Origin: Apoda limacodes | Lineage: Eukaryota; Arthropoda; Insecta; Lepidoptera; Limacodidae | Direction: 5' to 3' | DNA length: 64,000 nt | Assembly (NCBI GenBank): GCA_946406115.1 | Contig: OX291546.1 | Span: 17,787,019-17,851,018 of the forward strand | Shown here: one piece after another, positions 35,042-45,526 of the stretch | Layout of the letters: each line of letters opens with the position of its first letter | Numbering within the stretch: the stretch's first letter is position 1 | Translations under genes and position numbers: made by a program | The notes under the pieces: generated by a model | The model's database searches: none | What the model saw: only the letters and a program-made list of their open reading frames with translations | Told to the model about the DNA's origin: nothing

Positions 35042-35406
35042 GTCCAATATTAGAAAAAACACTTGTCCAATATAAAAAAAACCGGCCAAGTGCGAGTTGG
35101 ACTCGCGAACCGAGTGTTCCGTACCTTCAACCATTTACGTAATTTACACACACAAACAAAAACAAAAAGTGTGCCGCTAAGCGGTCACTCATCCAATTTC
35201 TGAACATGCCCGCCGTTGCTTAACTTTGAATATCGTTTCCAATAAAAATATGTGTAACTCCATTTCGACGTGAAAAAACGAAAAAAATAAACGAACAAAC
35301 TCACTCATTTATTTATACTATTATGTATTAAAGACTAGATTACCGACATGCGTCTTAGTAAAAAGGTAGATAAGTATAGATATAGATGCAGTAAACGAAG
35401 TATTAA

Positions 35407-35916
35407 GAGGGCGATATAGTTCAGAAAGCTAATTTCTGTAATAGTAACGTTGTGTATGTAAATGTACTAAAATCATTACACAATGTCATATACATTACTA
35501 TTAGATATATTTGTTATTTACTTCTTTAGTAAATTATTCCATAATGATGCCTTGAAACTTAATTTTTTTTGTATGGGATTTAACGTTTTTACCGTTTTTC
35601 CGTTACATTTTTTTAGTTTTTGCTACAACTTAGAGTCAATGCACTAGATATCAACCTATTCTAATTATTTAATCAACTTTCATTACAATAAAATATAATG
35701 CACGCTTTAAAAATTTGCACAAGTGTTGAAACCATGGTCACTCTCAGATTTTTTATTGCATTAAATGCAATAAATGAAAATCACTCACTAAGGTAATGCA
35801 CTAGACAAAAGCAAGTTTTATGACATATATTTTTTTTCAATCCTTTAGGTGCTATAGTTCAGCCACAAAATTTGCACAAATCGGCGTATTTTCGCGTTCT
35901 CGCCTATACCGCAGCC
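35407..35916 (-). mobile_element. TTAA-flanked MITE, copy C
   Basis: This is copy B again, in the second unit of the 1,849-bp duplication, with TTAA on both sides. Confidence 0.6.
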
Positions 35917-36712
35917 TTAAACACTTTGCTGAATAGTTTTTAGATGAATTCCTACATTGCTTAATTCAATTGTAACGGACACGTATATCCACTTGTTAGG
36001 AAAGGGCGAAGTTGGCTTGAAAGACTTATTAAAACTAGGCTAATTCTAAAATACTAACGATAAGTATATTACTCATACATACCAATAACCCAGTAATAAA
36101 AATTGTTAAACAATATTAATTTTAAAAGCAGCCTTGCTCAAAATGGTAACTTACAGGATTTATTTCTTTTTAAAAATTATTTAGAGAACAATTTCTCCCT
36201 TTTAATAATTATGTTAGTAATCTGTGACTTCAGCTTTGCAAATGAACCATTTAAAACTTTAACCTTTTTTTCTGGGGTTTTTAAACTTTAAATTTAAATT
36301 ATGTTTTATTTATTTATTTTTTAGGTTTTTAGTTAGGATAATTTTTGTTTTGTTACTTAATTATGATAATGATATTTTGTAAACATTGATTGTATTTAAA
36401 ACTTCAATATTGAATATATAATGTAGTAACAAAACATATTAAATGATCATCGAAAAATAATAATATTAATTTTACCCTCTGTAATAATACAATGGGAAAC
36501 CTATCAATCCTATAATACTAATACCTAGTGAAATCAATTATTATTATTATTTTTCGATACTATTTTTCTCACTAATATTAACTAAGAAACGAATCTCTTC
36601 ACTATTTTCAAACTCTTTACCGACTTTTGAATTTCTGCAAAAGTCTTATTTTCTTGATTCTAATAAAGGTAAAAACTTTTCACTTTTCGTTTTGATAAGA
36701 TGAGATGAATAA

Positions 36713-38110
36713 AATCTATTTTGTTGGTTATTTTTAGGGTTCCGTATTACTAGCCTACGCTGTCTAGCTGTCAGTCCGTCCATCCGACCGTCCTTTAAAA
36801 AGATCTATCTTTTTCACAGAATATGTATCAAATTCACTTAACGATAATAAAATAAACTGACTAGCAGCAACTACCATACGAGCGACATATCTTTGTCAAC
36901 TAAACCTAACAAAACTTAGTATTATCAAAAGAACTTAGATTTTGTTACAAAACTGTACCAAAACACGCACACCGTACAGAGAGAGAGGTAGTCTCTAAAA
37001 AATCGCAAATGATTCCTTATGTCACAGAACGTAAAGAAATCAGCAATTCCGATTTGCGACGAACGGACACCATTTAAGCAGTAAAATGTCTCAATACAAA
37101 ACCTAGCATTAAATTCAAAGAAACATGTGTGTCAATTGCCCTAACTTTTAAACTTTTGATAATTACATATTTTCAATCAAATGAGCTAGGGCATTAGTTA
37201 GATATATTCGCTATTATATTTGGAGGAGTTTCGAGTATGGGCATGCTTGATTCGGGCCCATATTCAGTACTTGAATAGGCACTAGTGGCACATTTTCCGG
37301 GTTCCAGAACAAAAATTGTCTTATGAGTGGCTTAAATAAAAACTCTTGAGAGTCGAGTAATAACGTCCGCCAACACGCCTTAGGCCAGAGTGGTGAACTA
37401 TGCCGTAATCCTTCTCCTCAAAGAAAAGTCCTGCGCCTCTGCAGTAGGGCATATAATGGGTGAAGAAGTTATCATAGTTATAGTACTTGGAATACCGAGC
37501 TCTGCTCGTTTTTTTATCAACGCCATCTATTGTTAAGTAACTTTAGTGTTGCTTAACAATGCCATCTATTGTCAAGTAGCTTAAGTGTTGCTGTGTCGGT
37601 AAAAATAATAATATTACAACTCGCCAATAGATGTCAGGAAGAGTCATATTTTTGCATTTTATGATACCTAATATATACATGAAGTATAATCTTAATGGAA
37701 AAATAAAAACAAGGAATGAGTATGTAGGTAGGACCTTATTATTTTTGTGAAATTTGTTTTTAACGTTTCGTCGTTACATTTTCTTAATATATTTCCTTGT
37801 GACGTCAACGAATTTTATCATTGGTCTTTTAATACCTACTGCATATTTTTATTAATAATATATATTTTTATTCCTTTCAATGATTATACAAATACCTACT
37901 GCGTTTTTACGCAATCTAGCCTTAATTATATTTTAATGAACGTAGCAAAGAAAAATAATGTAGGTAAATACTAAAAAAACCTTTGTTTGCCATCGGCATT
38001 GTGACTCCATTTACCAGTTCACGCACCAGTAGAAGAAAAACGAAAGTGAAGAGAATAGACTAAGCGACAATGATGAATTGTTACTGTAAGTATATAGTTA
38101 ATTAATTATA
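36713..38110. other. No gene seen; repeat scraps
   Basis: Contains a GGGTTCCGT scrap near 36,736 and, at about 37,495-37,605, a twice-repeated GCCATCTATTGT(T/C)AAGTA segment that is the inverted partner of 14,900-15,005. The 75-codon frame at 37,747-37,974 has no recognisable domain. Confidence 0.35.
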
Positions 38111-38200
38111 ATTGTTACTGTACGCAGTTCATTAGTTAAAATTGTTACTGTACGTAGTTCATTAGTTAAAATTGTTACTGCACGCAGTTCATTAGTTGAA
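38111..38200. repeat. Three 30-bp tandem units
   Basis: ATTGTTACTG(T/C)ACG(C/T)AGTTC starts at 38,111, 38,141 and 38,171. A related phrase (CCAGTTCATTAGTTGACG) occurs at about 61,231. Confidence 0.75.
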
Positions 38201-39384
38201 ATTGCAAATTTTGCGCAGGCATCACTTAATATCATTTCAATAAAAAAATACGTAAAACTAATACAGGTACTGAAAAGACATATAACTAAATTTAGCGACA
38301 GTAACGAATGTAGATGTACTACGATATTTCGAGACCCAATTCCGGTTTTATTTTTTCGTGGGGTCCTGGTTCTTATACTGAGCAAGTCATAAGATAAATA
38401 AGTAAATTATTTCCTTTATAAAGGTAGTAATTATATCTAGTTCATAATGTTTTTAGTTTTTTTTTAGTAAGAATATTATACATATAACAGGCGTTTTATT
38501 AAAAAGTTTCACTTTCAGTGATTCGCAGCTTTAATATTTAAAGTTCTTTCCCTCCAATTATCAATTATTGATTTTCTTTCCACCCAGTTCTATCTAATGT
38601 TACATTAATGAAGTCCGATTCATCATTTTGACTGTATGATATTTATTACTTAAAAAATAAAAAATGTAAGTAGGTGGGTTCCGAAATGAGGTTTATTGCA
38701 GACACCTTGTGAATCGATTTTGTTTCAATATAAGATTTTGTTTAACTTCTTAAAACTTACAGTTAAAAGCCAGAGGGCACAAAAATGTTAAATTTAAAAA
38801 GCTATTAACTTACAAAGTTTGCACCTAAGATAAAAAGAAGAGTTACTTAGAACAGTTACTTAGAACTTAAATACTTTTTATACATTTTCGAAGACCATAA
38901 ATGTCCAATGGTAAACAATGGTATGTATGGTATGGTAATTGTTGTTGTCACAAGAGTTCTGTTTTTACCATTTGATTACGGAACCCTGAAAGTAGCAAAA
39001 AATCTTATGTTTGAAGGCCACCATTACAAGCTTTTCGGTTAGCTAATTAGCACGTTGTTATATAGCACTCGTAGTTAACTTCATGTGTAACTAAACTAAA
39101 AAAAACTTACTATATACTAATTGGTAAGTATAGGAGAGAACATTATTACAATGTCTATTTATTTATTTATTTATTCTTTTTGCACAAACAAAAGTGTACA
39201 GTGGCGAGCTTAATGTTACGGCATTCTCTACCAGCTAACCACAAGCTTAATATATAATTTTAAATAGTGGTGCAATAAAACTAGGCTTAACTAACTAGCA
39301 GATAAGTAAAAAACAAACAAAAAAGAACAAATAGTTAAAATTAAACCTATGCTAATACTATGATGTTTGAACTGATAAATTGGG
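38201..39384. other. No gene seen
   Basis: AT-rich. Around 39,150-39,260 the phrase GTGTACAGTGGCGAGCTTAA followed by CATTCTCTACCAGCTAACC resembles a common moth LINE/SINE tail in reverse orientation. Confidence 0.3.
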
Positions 39385-39490
39385 ATATTTATATAGACAC
39401 ATACATAGAAATACATATACATAAACACATACATAGACATACATATACATAAACACATACATAGACATACATATACATAAACACATATAA
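39385..39490. repeat. ACATACATA-type minisatellite
   Basis: Units of about 30 bp built from ACATACATAGACATACATAT and ACATAAACAC repeat three to four times. Minus-strand frames here are repeat artefacts. Confidence 0.75.
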
Positions 39491-39553
39491 TATACAGATG
39501 CACTTGATGTATACCGTAAATGTAACATGAACTGATTTTTTATTAATTATGTA

Positions 39554-40520
39554 GGGGGAGGGGGGGCACATTGATGCACGGGGCACATTTATACAGTACC
39601 TATATTTAAAAACTGAAAAACACTACGCAGTCTGGCACGTCACTAGAACGCTCAAGTACATGCGCAAGAATGACAGTTGTGACGCCGGTCGCCACTAGTT
39701 CGTCATTGGCCTTCAGCGGTCACAAACGTGTTTATGCTGCTGCCAACTAAAATTTCAGCCGATTTGTGATCGTGTCTCAGTACCGTCTTATTAGTTTTTT
39801 TTTTTGTTTTATGTTGCCAAAGGCAAGTAAATATATTTAAAAGTGTTTTTAAATATTTTTTAGAGTACAATATTAATAAATAATTTTAAAAATTATTTGT
39901 TTGTGGAAAAAGTCCATTGGGGCACTTTGATTCAGTAAGTTGCGGGGTACAATGATACGTATTATTGATAGGAAGTTTTATTACGTTATAATATATTTGC
40001 ATTAACCATGTTCAAGTTTAATGTCTGATTACTGAGTAGTTAGGTATATAACTAATTTGATATTTAAGATAGTAATAAAGTCTAGTTAGATGATGACAAT
40101 ATTGTTTTCTTGTTTATTTTCTTTAAGAAACGTAAGAGACTGATTGTAAGTAATGTTTACACGCTTAATAAAGTATTTTATGATCTCAATTAATAATATG
40201 GTTTATTTGTTAATTTTAAGTAATTAAACAATTTAGGTTACGGTATATATTGCAGTTTTAATGGATTTTAAATAAGCATCAAATTGCCCTACCCTTATGT
40301 ATCAAACTACCCCTCTGGTGGGGTACATTGATGCAAAAACGTTTTTTTATTAAAATCAGTATATCTCTATACCTAATTACTTTTAGCGGCTATTTCGTAA
40401 CCAAAATGTAAACTGACATATTGGCCAATGCACACGTCAAAATAAATATTCAAATATGATGCTTTTTGTCCATTAAAAAAGCGGTTGAATTTTTGTGCAT
40501 CAATGTGCCCCCCCTCCCCC
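39554..40520. mobile_element. 967-bp element with G-rich 26-bp inverted ends
   Basis: The ends are perfect 26-bp inverted repeats: five G, one A, seven G, then CACATTGATGCAC on the left, and the exact complement on the right. Both sides are flanked by TA (39,552-39,553 and 40,521-40,522), as for Tc1/mariner-type insertion. There is no coding capacity, so it would depend on a transposase made elsewhere. Six internal 15-bp matches to the terminal motif GGGGCACATTGATGC are spread through it in both orientations (39,580; 39,919; 39,944; 40,276; 40,299; 40,320). Confidence 0.75.
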
Positions 40521-40522
40521 TA

Positions 40523-42149
40523 GGTGCGTTATTTTGCTTTTATTTAGTTTCACCTGTTCCGTGTCTGTAATCAAATCTTGTAAGTTAAAGGAGTTGTTCG
40601 AACTAGGGCCAAAACATTGTACACCTAATAGAAAAAAAGTTTAAAAATAATACTTCACATATTAGTTATTAATTTTTAAGTTTTGTGTCTGGTTTTCGTG
40701 TACAAAATTAATTTTAAATGTTTATATTTTCAATGCTGACATCACTGACACCATAATGCGCACTGCATCTTATCTATGATCACCTCGAAGCTGCGTTCAA
40801 AAACCGACTTGGTTGGATAGAGTTTCTACTCAAACCTTTACAAACTGAACTGATTTGCAACCTAATGCCGGCTATGAACGTGTAAGTTGTTACCTTTAGT
40901 GTTGTTGTATATTATTCAGTTTAATGTGGATATTGTACTATAAGAGAGTGCTTTGAGTTTGTACCTACTAACTTTAGAAAAATATTTAAAATCAAACATA
41001 CATTGTCTTTGGTTTGGTCCTAAATTGAGTCTCGTATAGCTCCGTTGTGTTTTGAGGGAAAAATTCTACACAAAAATAACTATTTCTGTGGAAATTCTCA
41101 ATCGGTACAAAAAGTACTTATATCCTATCTGTTACAACATCTCGATCTGTGACAACATTAAGCAACAAAAAACTTAGTTTTTCAAAGATATAAGCCTTTA
41201 TAACATACATTGCCTCATTTTAGCGGGCGCGCCAGAATTGACGGATAAGATAGTATTTTCTTTTACTCTATGGATTAAGATTGTTATGACTGTGTTTCCA
41301 TTGTTCAATATTGCTAACTTCAATTCAGAAAATTTATTTGTACATAAAATTACGGCATAAATATGGAAAATTAATGGTTCCAATCAGTTTTACACATTAT
41401 TTCTCATTTTTTAGCGTTATGTACTATGTCATGGCCCAGGCTCCATACAAATAGAAAACATCTCATTTGACCCACTTTCCGGGTTACCGATTAGGTTGAA
41501 ATTTTGCATACATACGTAAATTTGATGACAATGCAATATAATGATGTAGTAGAGCTTGAATAAAAAACCTTAACATATGAGTGTTAAAAATCAGTTTTGG
41601 GCAGAAGCTTTTAAAAGAGTTTCTGAAACTAGAGACACCAGAACAATAACAATTAAAGCGTTCTTTTAGGTTAGGAGGTGTCATGTTGGTAGTTTGAACA
41701 GTACCTACATTATTAAGAAGCGAAATTATATAGGAATCCCTCCCCTCAAAAACGAAAAGGTATCCACCAAAATACTTTTTTCCCGACGTTTCGGCTTCAA
41801 GTGGAGGCGTCCTGTTGTACTACCCTCACTTTATAACTTTATAGTTGTCATCATCACTACACACAACACTAACGGTGTCCTGGAGTGCGTTCGTTGGTGA
41901 AACTCGAGAGCTGTATTTTCCTGCGACTAGATTCCATGCAGGCGGCAGTTTGTATCCATCCTCACCATTGAAGTTCTTGTTTTTTTTTTTTCAATCGCTT
42001 TGCGTAACAATTTACAATAATACTGGTGATCGTTGGGCAAAACCTTAGGCTGGTAGAAAAAAAATAATCCTGTTAATTTTTAAGCCTTAAAAAGAAGGAA
42101 GTTCTTAATTCGGATGTTCATATATTTTTTTCTATGTAGATTCAGGCAT
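40523..42149. other. No gene seen; left flank of the Polinton
   Basis: AT-rich. Minus-strand text at about 41,760-41,960 reads like a decayed repeat ('TNALQDTVSVVCSDDDNYKVIK'-type phrase and CCGAAACGTCGGGAA), which I regard as transposon debris. Confidence 0.35.
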
Positions 42150-42155
42150 AACTTC
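42150..42155. other. Polinton target duplication, left
   Basis: AACTTC, repeated exactly at 60,331-60,336. Six-base duplications are the rule for Polinton insertion. Confidence 0.9.
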
Positions 42156-42260
42156 AGTAGTATAATATTGGGCACTCTAGACCACCTCCGTGTCATCAGG
42201 CTCACTCCGTTCGCCTGCACTCCGGTGGCTTAGCGTGCCCAATATTATGTTTTTGAGATC
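42156..42260 (+). repeat. Polinton left terminal inverted repeat
   Basis: It is the exact complement of 60,226-60,330 over 105 bases. Inside it, ATAATATTGGGCAC (42,162-42,175) and GTGCCCAATATTAT (42,235-42,248) are perfect complements, with nested CCACC/GGTGG and CAGGC/GCCTG pairs, so each terminus can fold on itself. Confidence 0.93.
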
Positions 42261-42304
42261 TTCTGTTTACCTTGAGTGACTGGAGTTGTTTTGTTATTTT
42301 CTGC

Positions 42305-42339
42305 TATAAAACGAAAAGAGTGCTTTCATTAATGTCATT
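42305..42339 (+). promoter_or_regulatory. TATA box and initiator before the ATPase gene
   Basis: TATAAAA at 42,305-42,311 is followed 30 bases later by TCATT (42,335-42,339), an arthropod-type initiator, and 60-70 bases later by the ATPase start codon. The spacing suits an RNA polymerase II promoter. Inferred from sequence only. Confidence 0.5.
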
Positions 42340-42371
42340 CAAGGCAAAATGCTCTGTTGATTTAGTTCACA

Positions 42372-43058
42372 ATGAAGTTTGTTAAACAAAGTCAATCCCT
42401 GCAGCTCGACAAAATTTGTCCAGATACTATAAACACAACTCATCGCCATGGAAATCTCTTACCTGATACCGTTCGTTGTATAATTTGTGGACCGTCAAAT
42501 AGTGGAAAAACTAATTTGGTTATCGGTCTTCTATTACATCAAAATGGTTTACGTTTTAAAAACGTATATGTCTATTCGAAAACACTTCATCAACCGAAAT
42601 ATGTCTTCTTAGAAAGAGTTTTGCATCTTGTTCCAGCCGTGTCTTACGCAAAATACAGTGATAATGAAGATGTGCTTAGTCCTCAGGACGCAAAACCGAA
42701 TTCGGTAATAATATTTGATGACGTAGCATGCGAAAGTCAAACAAACATTCGAGATTATTTTGCTATGGGTCGTCATAAGAATATAGATTGTTTTTATTTA
42801 AATCAAACGTATAGCAAAATTCCTAAACAGCTTATTCGAGACAATGCAAATCTTTTAGTTTTATTTAAGCAGGATGATATCAACTTAAGACACATATATG
42901 ATGAGCACGTCAACACAGATATGAAGTGGATTGAATTTCGTGAAATGTGTTCCAAAATATGGAGTGAAGCGTATAACTATCTAGTTATAAACAAAGATTG
43001 TTCAAAAAGTAACGGGTGTTATAGAAAAAAATTTGATACCTTTGTAATATTTGATTAG
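42372..43058 (+). CDS. Polinton genome-packaging ATPase (FtsK/HerA, A32-like)
   Basis: The 228-residue protein is predicted to drive DNA into the preformed capsid. Walker A is GPSNSGKT at residues 40-47 and Walker B is VIIFDDV with the acidic pair at 116-117. The following 'YFAMGRHKNIDCFYLNQTY' is the conserved sensor/arginine region of the Polinton and poxvirus A32-type packaging ATPases, and 'IPKQLIRDNANLLVLF' is also typical. The length is normal for the family (about 220-260). It is the first gene inside the left terminus, read towards the centre, and looks intact. A promoter-like TATA box lies about 60 bases upstream. Confidence 0.92.
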   Translation: MKFVKQSQSLQLDKICPDTINTTHRHGNLLPDTVRCIICGPSNSGKTNLVIGLLLHQNGLRFKNVYVYSKTLHQPKYVFLERVLHLVPAVSYAKYSDNEDVLSPQDAKPNSVIIFDDVACESQTNIRDYFAMGRHKNIDCFYLNQTYSKIPKQLIRDNANLLVLFKQDDINLRHIYDEHVNTDMKWIEFREMCSKIWSEAYNYLVINKDCSKSNGCYRKKFDTFVIFD

Positions 43059-43180
43059 TGATATTATAAATGTCTATAAAATTGTATTTTATATTCATTA
43101 TTTCATTGCTACTTACTATTGAAGGTTATATACGTAAACTATTGAGAGATATAATATATAAGTATACAGACAACATTAAT

Positions 43181-44137
43181 ATGGAAAAGGAATTAAAAAC
43201 ACAAATCGTAAAAGCAGCGGAAGCAGTTAAGCGGAAAGTAAAAAATATGCGTACAATGGAGACTGATAACCATGAAATTTTACAAACAGTTTTCAAACCT
43301 ATCATCAATCCGCTTAATAAAATGATAGGGAGTGAAAAACTAAATTTAGCTAATGATACATTAGAAAATAGTTATAATAATATAATTGGTATCAATGCAT
43401 CTCCGCAATCAACAATAATGGATAAAACTGTTGTAAATAGAAATTCTATGGTCTCAACACCTAAACGCTCATCTGATGAAGACGATAGTTCCGACATTAA
43501 TAACATTTCCGATGAGGGCGATGAATCCTTTAAAACAATTGAATCAGTATCAACTCCTGAACAGAATACATCATCATGGTCCCTATCTTCAGAAGCCTTT
43601 TGCGATGTCCCCTTCGGTGTTCGAAGAGAGCGCGGAAAACTTATGATGGGATCAGTTCGCATAAATGTTACCGATAGAGAGATTTCAGTTGCTGGAAGAG
43701 TATATAGTTCTACACCAGGGTTGGTAGAGTTACTTTTCAAGAAAATGCCTGATTTAGATTTAGTGACAAGTGAAGATTTGCAAAATTATAAATCAATGCT
43801 TCTGAACACAAATGCTCATCGTAGGGACTTTGATCCCCATAAGCCATTAAAATCAAACAAAGGACGAAAATATCTAACTGTTATAAAACCATTGTTCAAA
43901 TTACGAAAACAATCCGTCAGTACTGATGACAATATTGACGAAGATTTTGTCGGACAAGGGTTGCCATTGATGAAAAGATTAAAAAAGAATACTGATTATG
44001 TTTACTGGGACGATCCTAATGAATTAGTTGATAGACTAAAGTTATTGACAGCTTCTAGAAATGCTGGAAATTCGGGTTTGGATAACGAAATAATATCTAT
44101 TATAGAAGAATTGCGAGAAAGTGGTATTATAAATTAG
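43181..44137 (+). CDS. Conserved Polinton protein, function unknown
   Basis: The 318-residue protein belongs to a family I recognise from many arthropod Polinton copies: an N-terminal basic helix ('IVKAAEAVKRKVKNM'), 'VFKPIINPLNKMI', a long acidic serine-rich linker (about residues 105-165), and a C-terminal region with 'SSTPGLVELLFKKMPDLD' and 'LLNTNAHRRDFDP' followed by a basic patch. The function is not known to me. I chose the ATG at 43,181 because the family begins with this helix; an in-frame ATG at 43,070 would add 37 residues with a strongly hydrophobic segment, which could be a signal-anchor or simply untranslated. It lies 122 bases after the ATPase gene and is intact. Confidence 0.75.
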   Translation: MEKELKTQIVKAAEAVKRKVKNMRTMETDNHEILQTVFKPIINPLNKMIGSEKLNLANDTLENSYNNIIGINASPQSTIMDKTVVNRNSMVSTPKRSSDEDDSSDINNISDEGDESFKTIESVSTPEQNTSSWSLSSEAFCDVPFGVRRERGKLMMGSVRINVTDREISVAGRVYSSTPGLVELLFKKMPDLDLVTSEDLQNYKSMLLNTNAHRRDFDPHKPLKSNKGRKYLTVIKPLFKLRKQSVSTDDNIDEDFVGQGLPLMKRLKKNTDYVYWDDPNELVDRLKLLTASRNAGNSGLDNEIISIIEELRESGIIN

Positions 44138-44207
44138 ATAAATATGTATAGGTTTTTATTACTTTACGTTTACCTTTCAACATAAAAGCAACGTTCTATA
44201 TTTCATA

Positions 44208-44561
44208 ATGAATATTGATAAATTTGGTCACCATGTGCATAAAAGAATGCGTTTTTCATAAATATTTGAATTTGCTGATAAAGCACTGTTAAAGTCAGAT
44301 AGTGGGAGTTTTGACTTACAATCAGCAAGACTAGTAGGTGTGAAGTCACCTATAAAGTCTGATGATGCTGTCAACAAGGAATATGTAGATCACACATGTA
44401 AAAATTTTTGTAGCAAGAAAGATTTTGAAACTCTTACAGAAACTTTAAAAACCGATATAAAAATGTATTTAAAACAGTTTGAAGAAAGGTTTTGTACGAA
44501 AGACTACTTGGATAAAATAGTAATTAAGATTAAAAATGAGCAAACATCAAGTGGTAAATGA
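44208..44561 (+). pseudogene. Small Polinton protein, broken by a stop codon
   Basis: The frame starts at 44,208 with 'MNIDKFGHHVHKRMRF', a start I recognise in small proteins of arthropod Polintons, and meets TAA at 44,259-44,261 after 17 codons. The same frame then continues open to 44,561, through 'GVKSPIKSDDAVNKEYVD', the conserved 'V.SP...DDAVNKEYVD' box of that family, and a coiled-coil-like tail. Without the stop it would be about 117 residues. A truncated product could still start at the ATG at 44,340. The role is unknown; the coil and box resemble trimeric virion or tail-fibre proteins, which is inference. The end overlaps the integrase start by 26 bases. Confidence 0.65.
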
Positions 44562-45471
44562 AATCCACAAACCAGCACGAAAAAATTTTCCTCGGCGTCA
44601 CGTTATTTTAAGAAGGATTGATGATTTATGGCAAGCAGATCTCATAGATTTTAATAATCTTAAAAAATATAATAAGTGCTACAGTTTTATTTTGATTATT
44701 ATTGATTGTTTTTCGAAGTATGCTTGGTCTGTACCATTAAAAACGAAAAGTAAGAAAGAGGTAAGTACAGCCTTTGAAAACATTTTACGTTTAAGTGGTC
44801 GTTGTCCAAATAATTTACAAACTGATATGGGTTCAGAATTTTACAATGAATCTTTCAAAAAAGTTATGAATGCTTTTAAAATAAATCATTATTCATCATA
44901 TTCAGTTAAAAAAGCTTCTATTGTCGAAAGACTGATTAAAACTATTAAAAATCAGTTATTTAAATGTTTTACTTTCAATGGAAATAAAAGATGGATTGGA
45001 AATACTATAAAAGACGTTATGCTTTCATATAATAATACCAAACATCGCATCACCCAATATAAACCATGCGAAGTTGACAAAGAAAATGAAATGATGGTTT
45101 TAAATAATATCAACAAGTCCCAGAAACAGTCATTTACGTCGTATAAAAATAAATTTCAAGTAGGAGATATTGTTCGCATTAGTAAATATAAAACAATATT
45201 TCAAAAGGGATATACTCCTAACTGGACTACTGAACTTTTTGTTATTAGAAAAGTTAATAACACTAACCCACCAACTTATCTTATTGAAGATTGCAAAAAA
45301 CAAATAATAATGGGATCATTTTATGAGCAAGAACTTCAAAAAACAAACTGTCCTAACGTGTATTTAGTAGAAAAAGTTATTAGAAAAAACAGAGATAAGT
45401 TGTTTGTTAAATGGTTGGGTCTTAATGATAACGAAAATTGCTGGATTAGAAGAAATGAACTTGTTAAATAA
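44536..45471 (+). CDS. Polinton retroviral-type integrase
   Basis: The 311-residue enzyme is expected to join the element's ends to host DNA, giving the 6-bp duplication seen here. The catalytic triad is D35 ('WQADLIDF'), D97 ('LQTDMGSEF') and E131 ('ASIVERLIK'), all present. 'NNTKHR' follows as in relatives. An SH3-like segment ('FQVGDIVRISKYK') comes next, and the C-terminus ('YLVEKVIRKNRDKLFVKWLG...NCWIRRNEL') is a chromodomain-like module. There is no N-terminal HHCC finger, as in other insect Polinton integrases that begin just ahead of the core. The frame is intact and overlaps the preceding small gene. Confidence 0.92.
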   Translation: MSKHQVVNEIHKPARKNFPRRHVILRRIDDLWQADLIDFNNLKKYNKCYSFILIIIDCFSKYAWSVPLKTKSKKEVSTAFENILRLSGRCPNNLQTDMGSEFYNESFKKVMNAFKINHYSSYSVKKASIVERLIKTIKNQLFKCFTFNGNKRWIGNTIKDVMLSYNNTKHRITQYKPCEVDKENEMMVLNNINKSQKQSFTSYKNKFQVGDIVRISKYKTIFQKGYTPNWTTELFVIRKVNNTNPPTYLIEDCKKQIIMGSFYEQELQKTNCPNVYLVEKVIRKNRDKLFVKWLGLNDNENCWIRRNELVK

Positions 45472-45526
45472 TTTAACGTACTTATACTATCTACAGTTTT
45501 CGGTACTTATCACTTTCTTTTCAGAA

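Larger units (their letters stand above)
33015..36712. repeat. Perfect tandem duplication, 2 x 1,849 bp
   Basis: 33,015-34,863 and 34,864-36,712 are direct copies that match wherever I compared them. The unit starts inside the minisatellite, contains a LINE 3' tail with an (ATT)n run, one dispersed repeat, one TTAA MITE and AT-rich sequence, and encodes nothing recognisable. The junction shares AACACA/AAAA-type bases, consistent with a simple tandem duplication, or with an assembly artefact. Confidence 0.85.
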
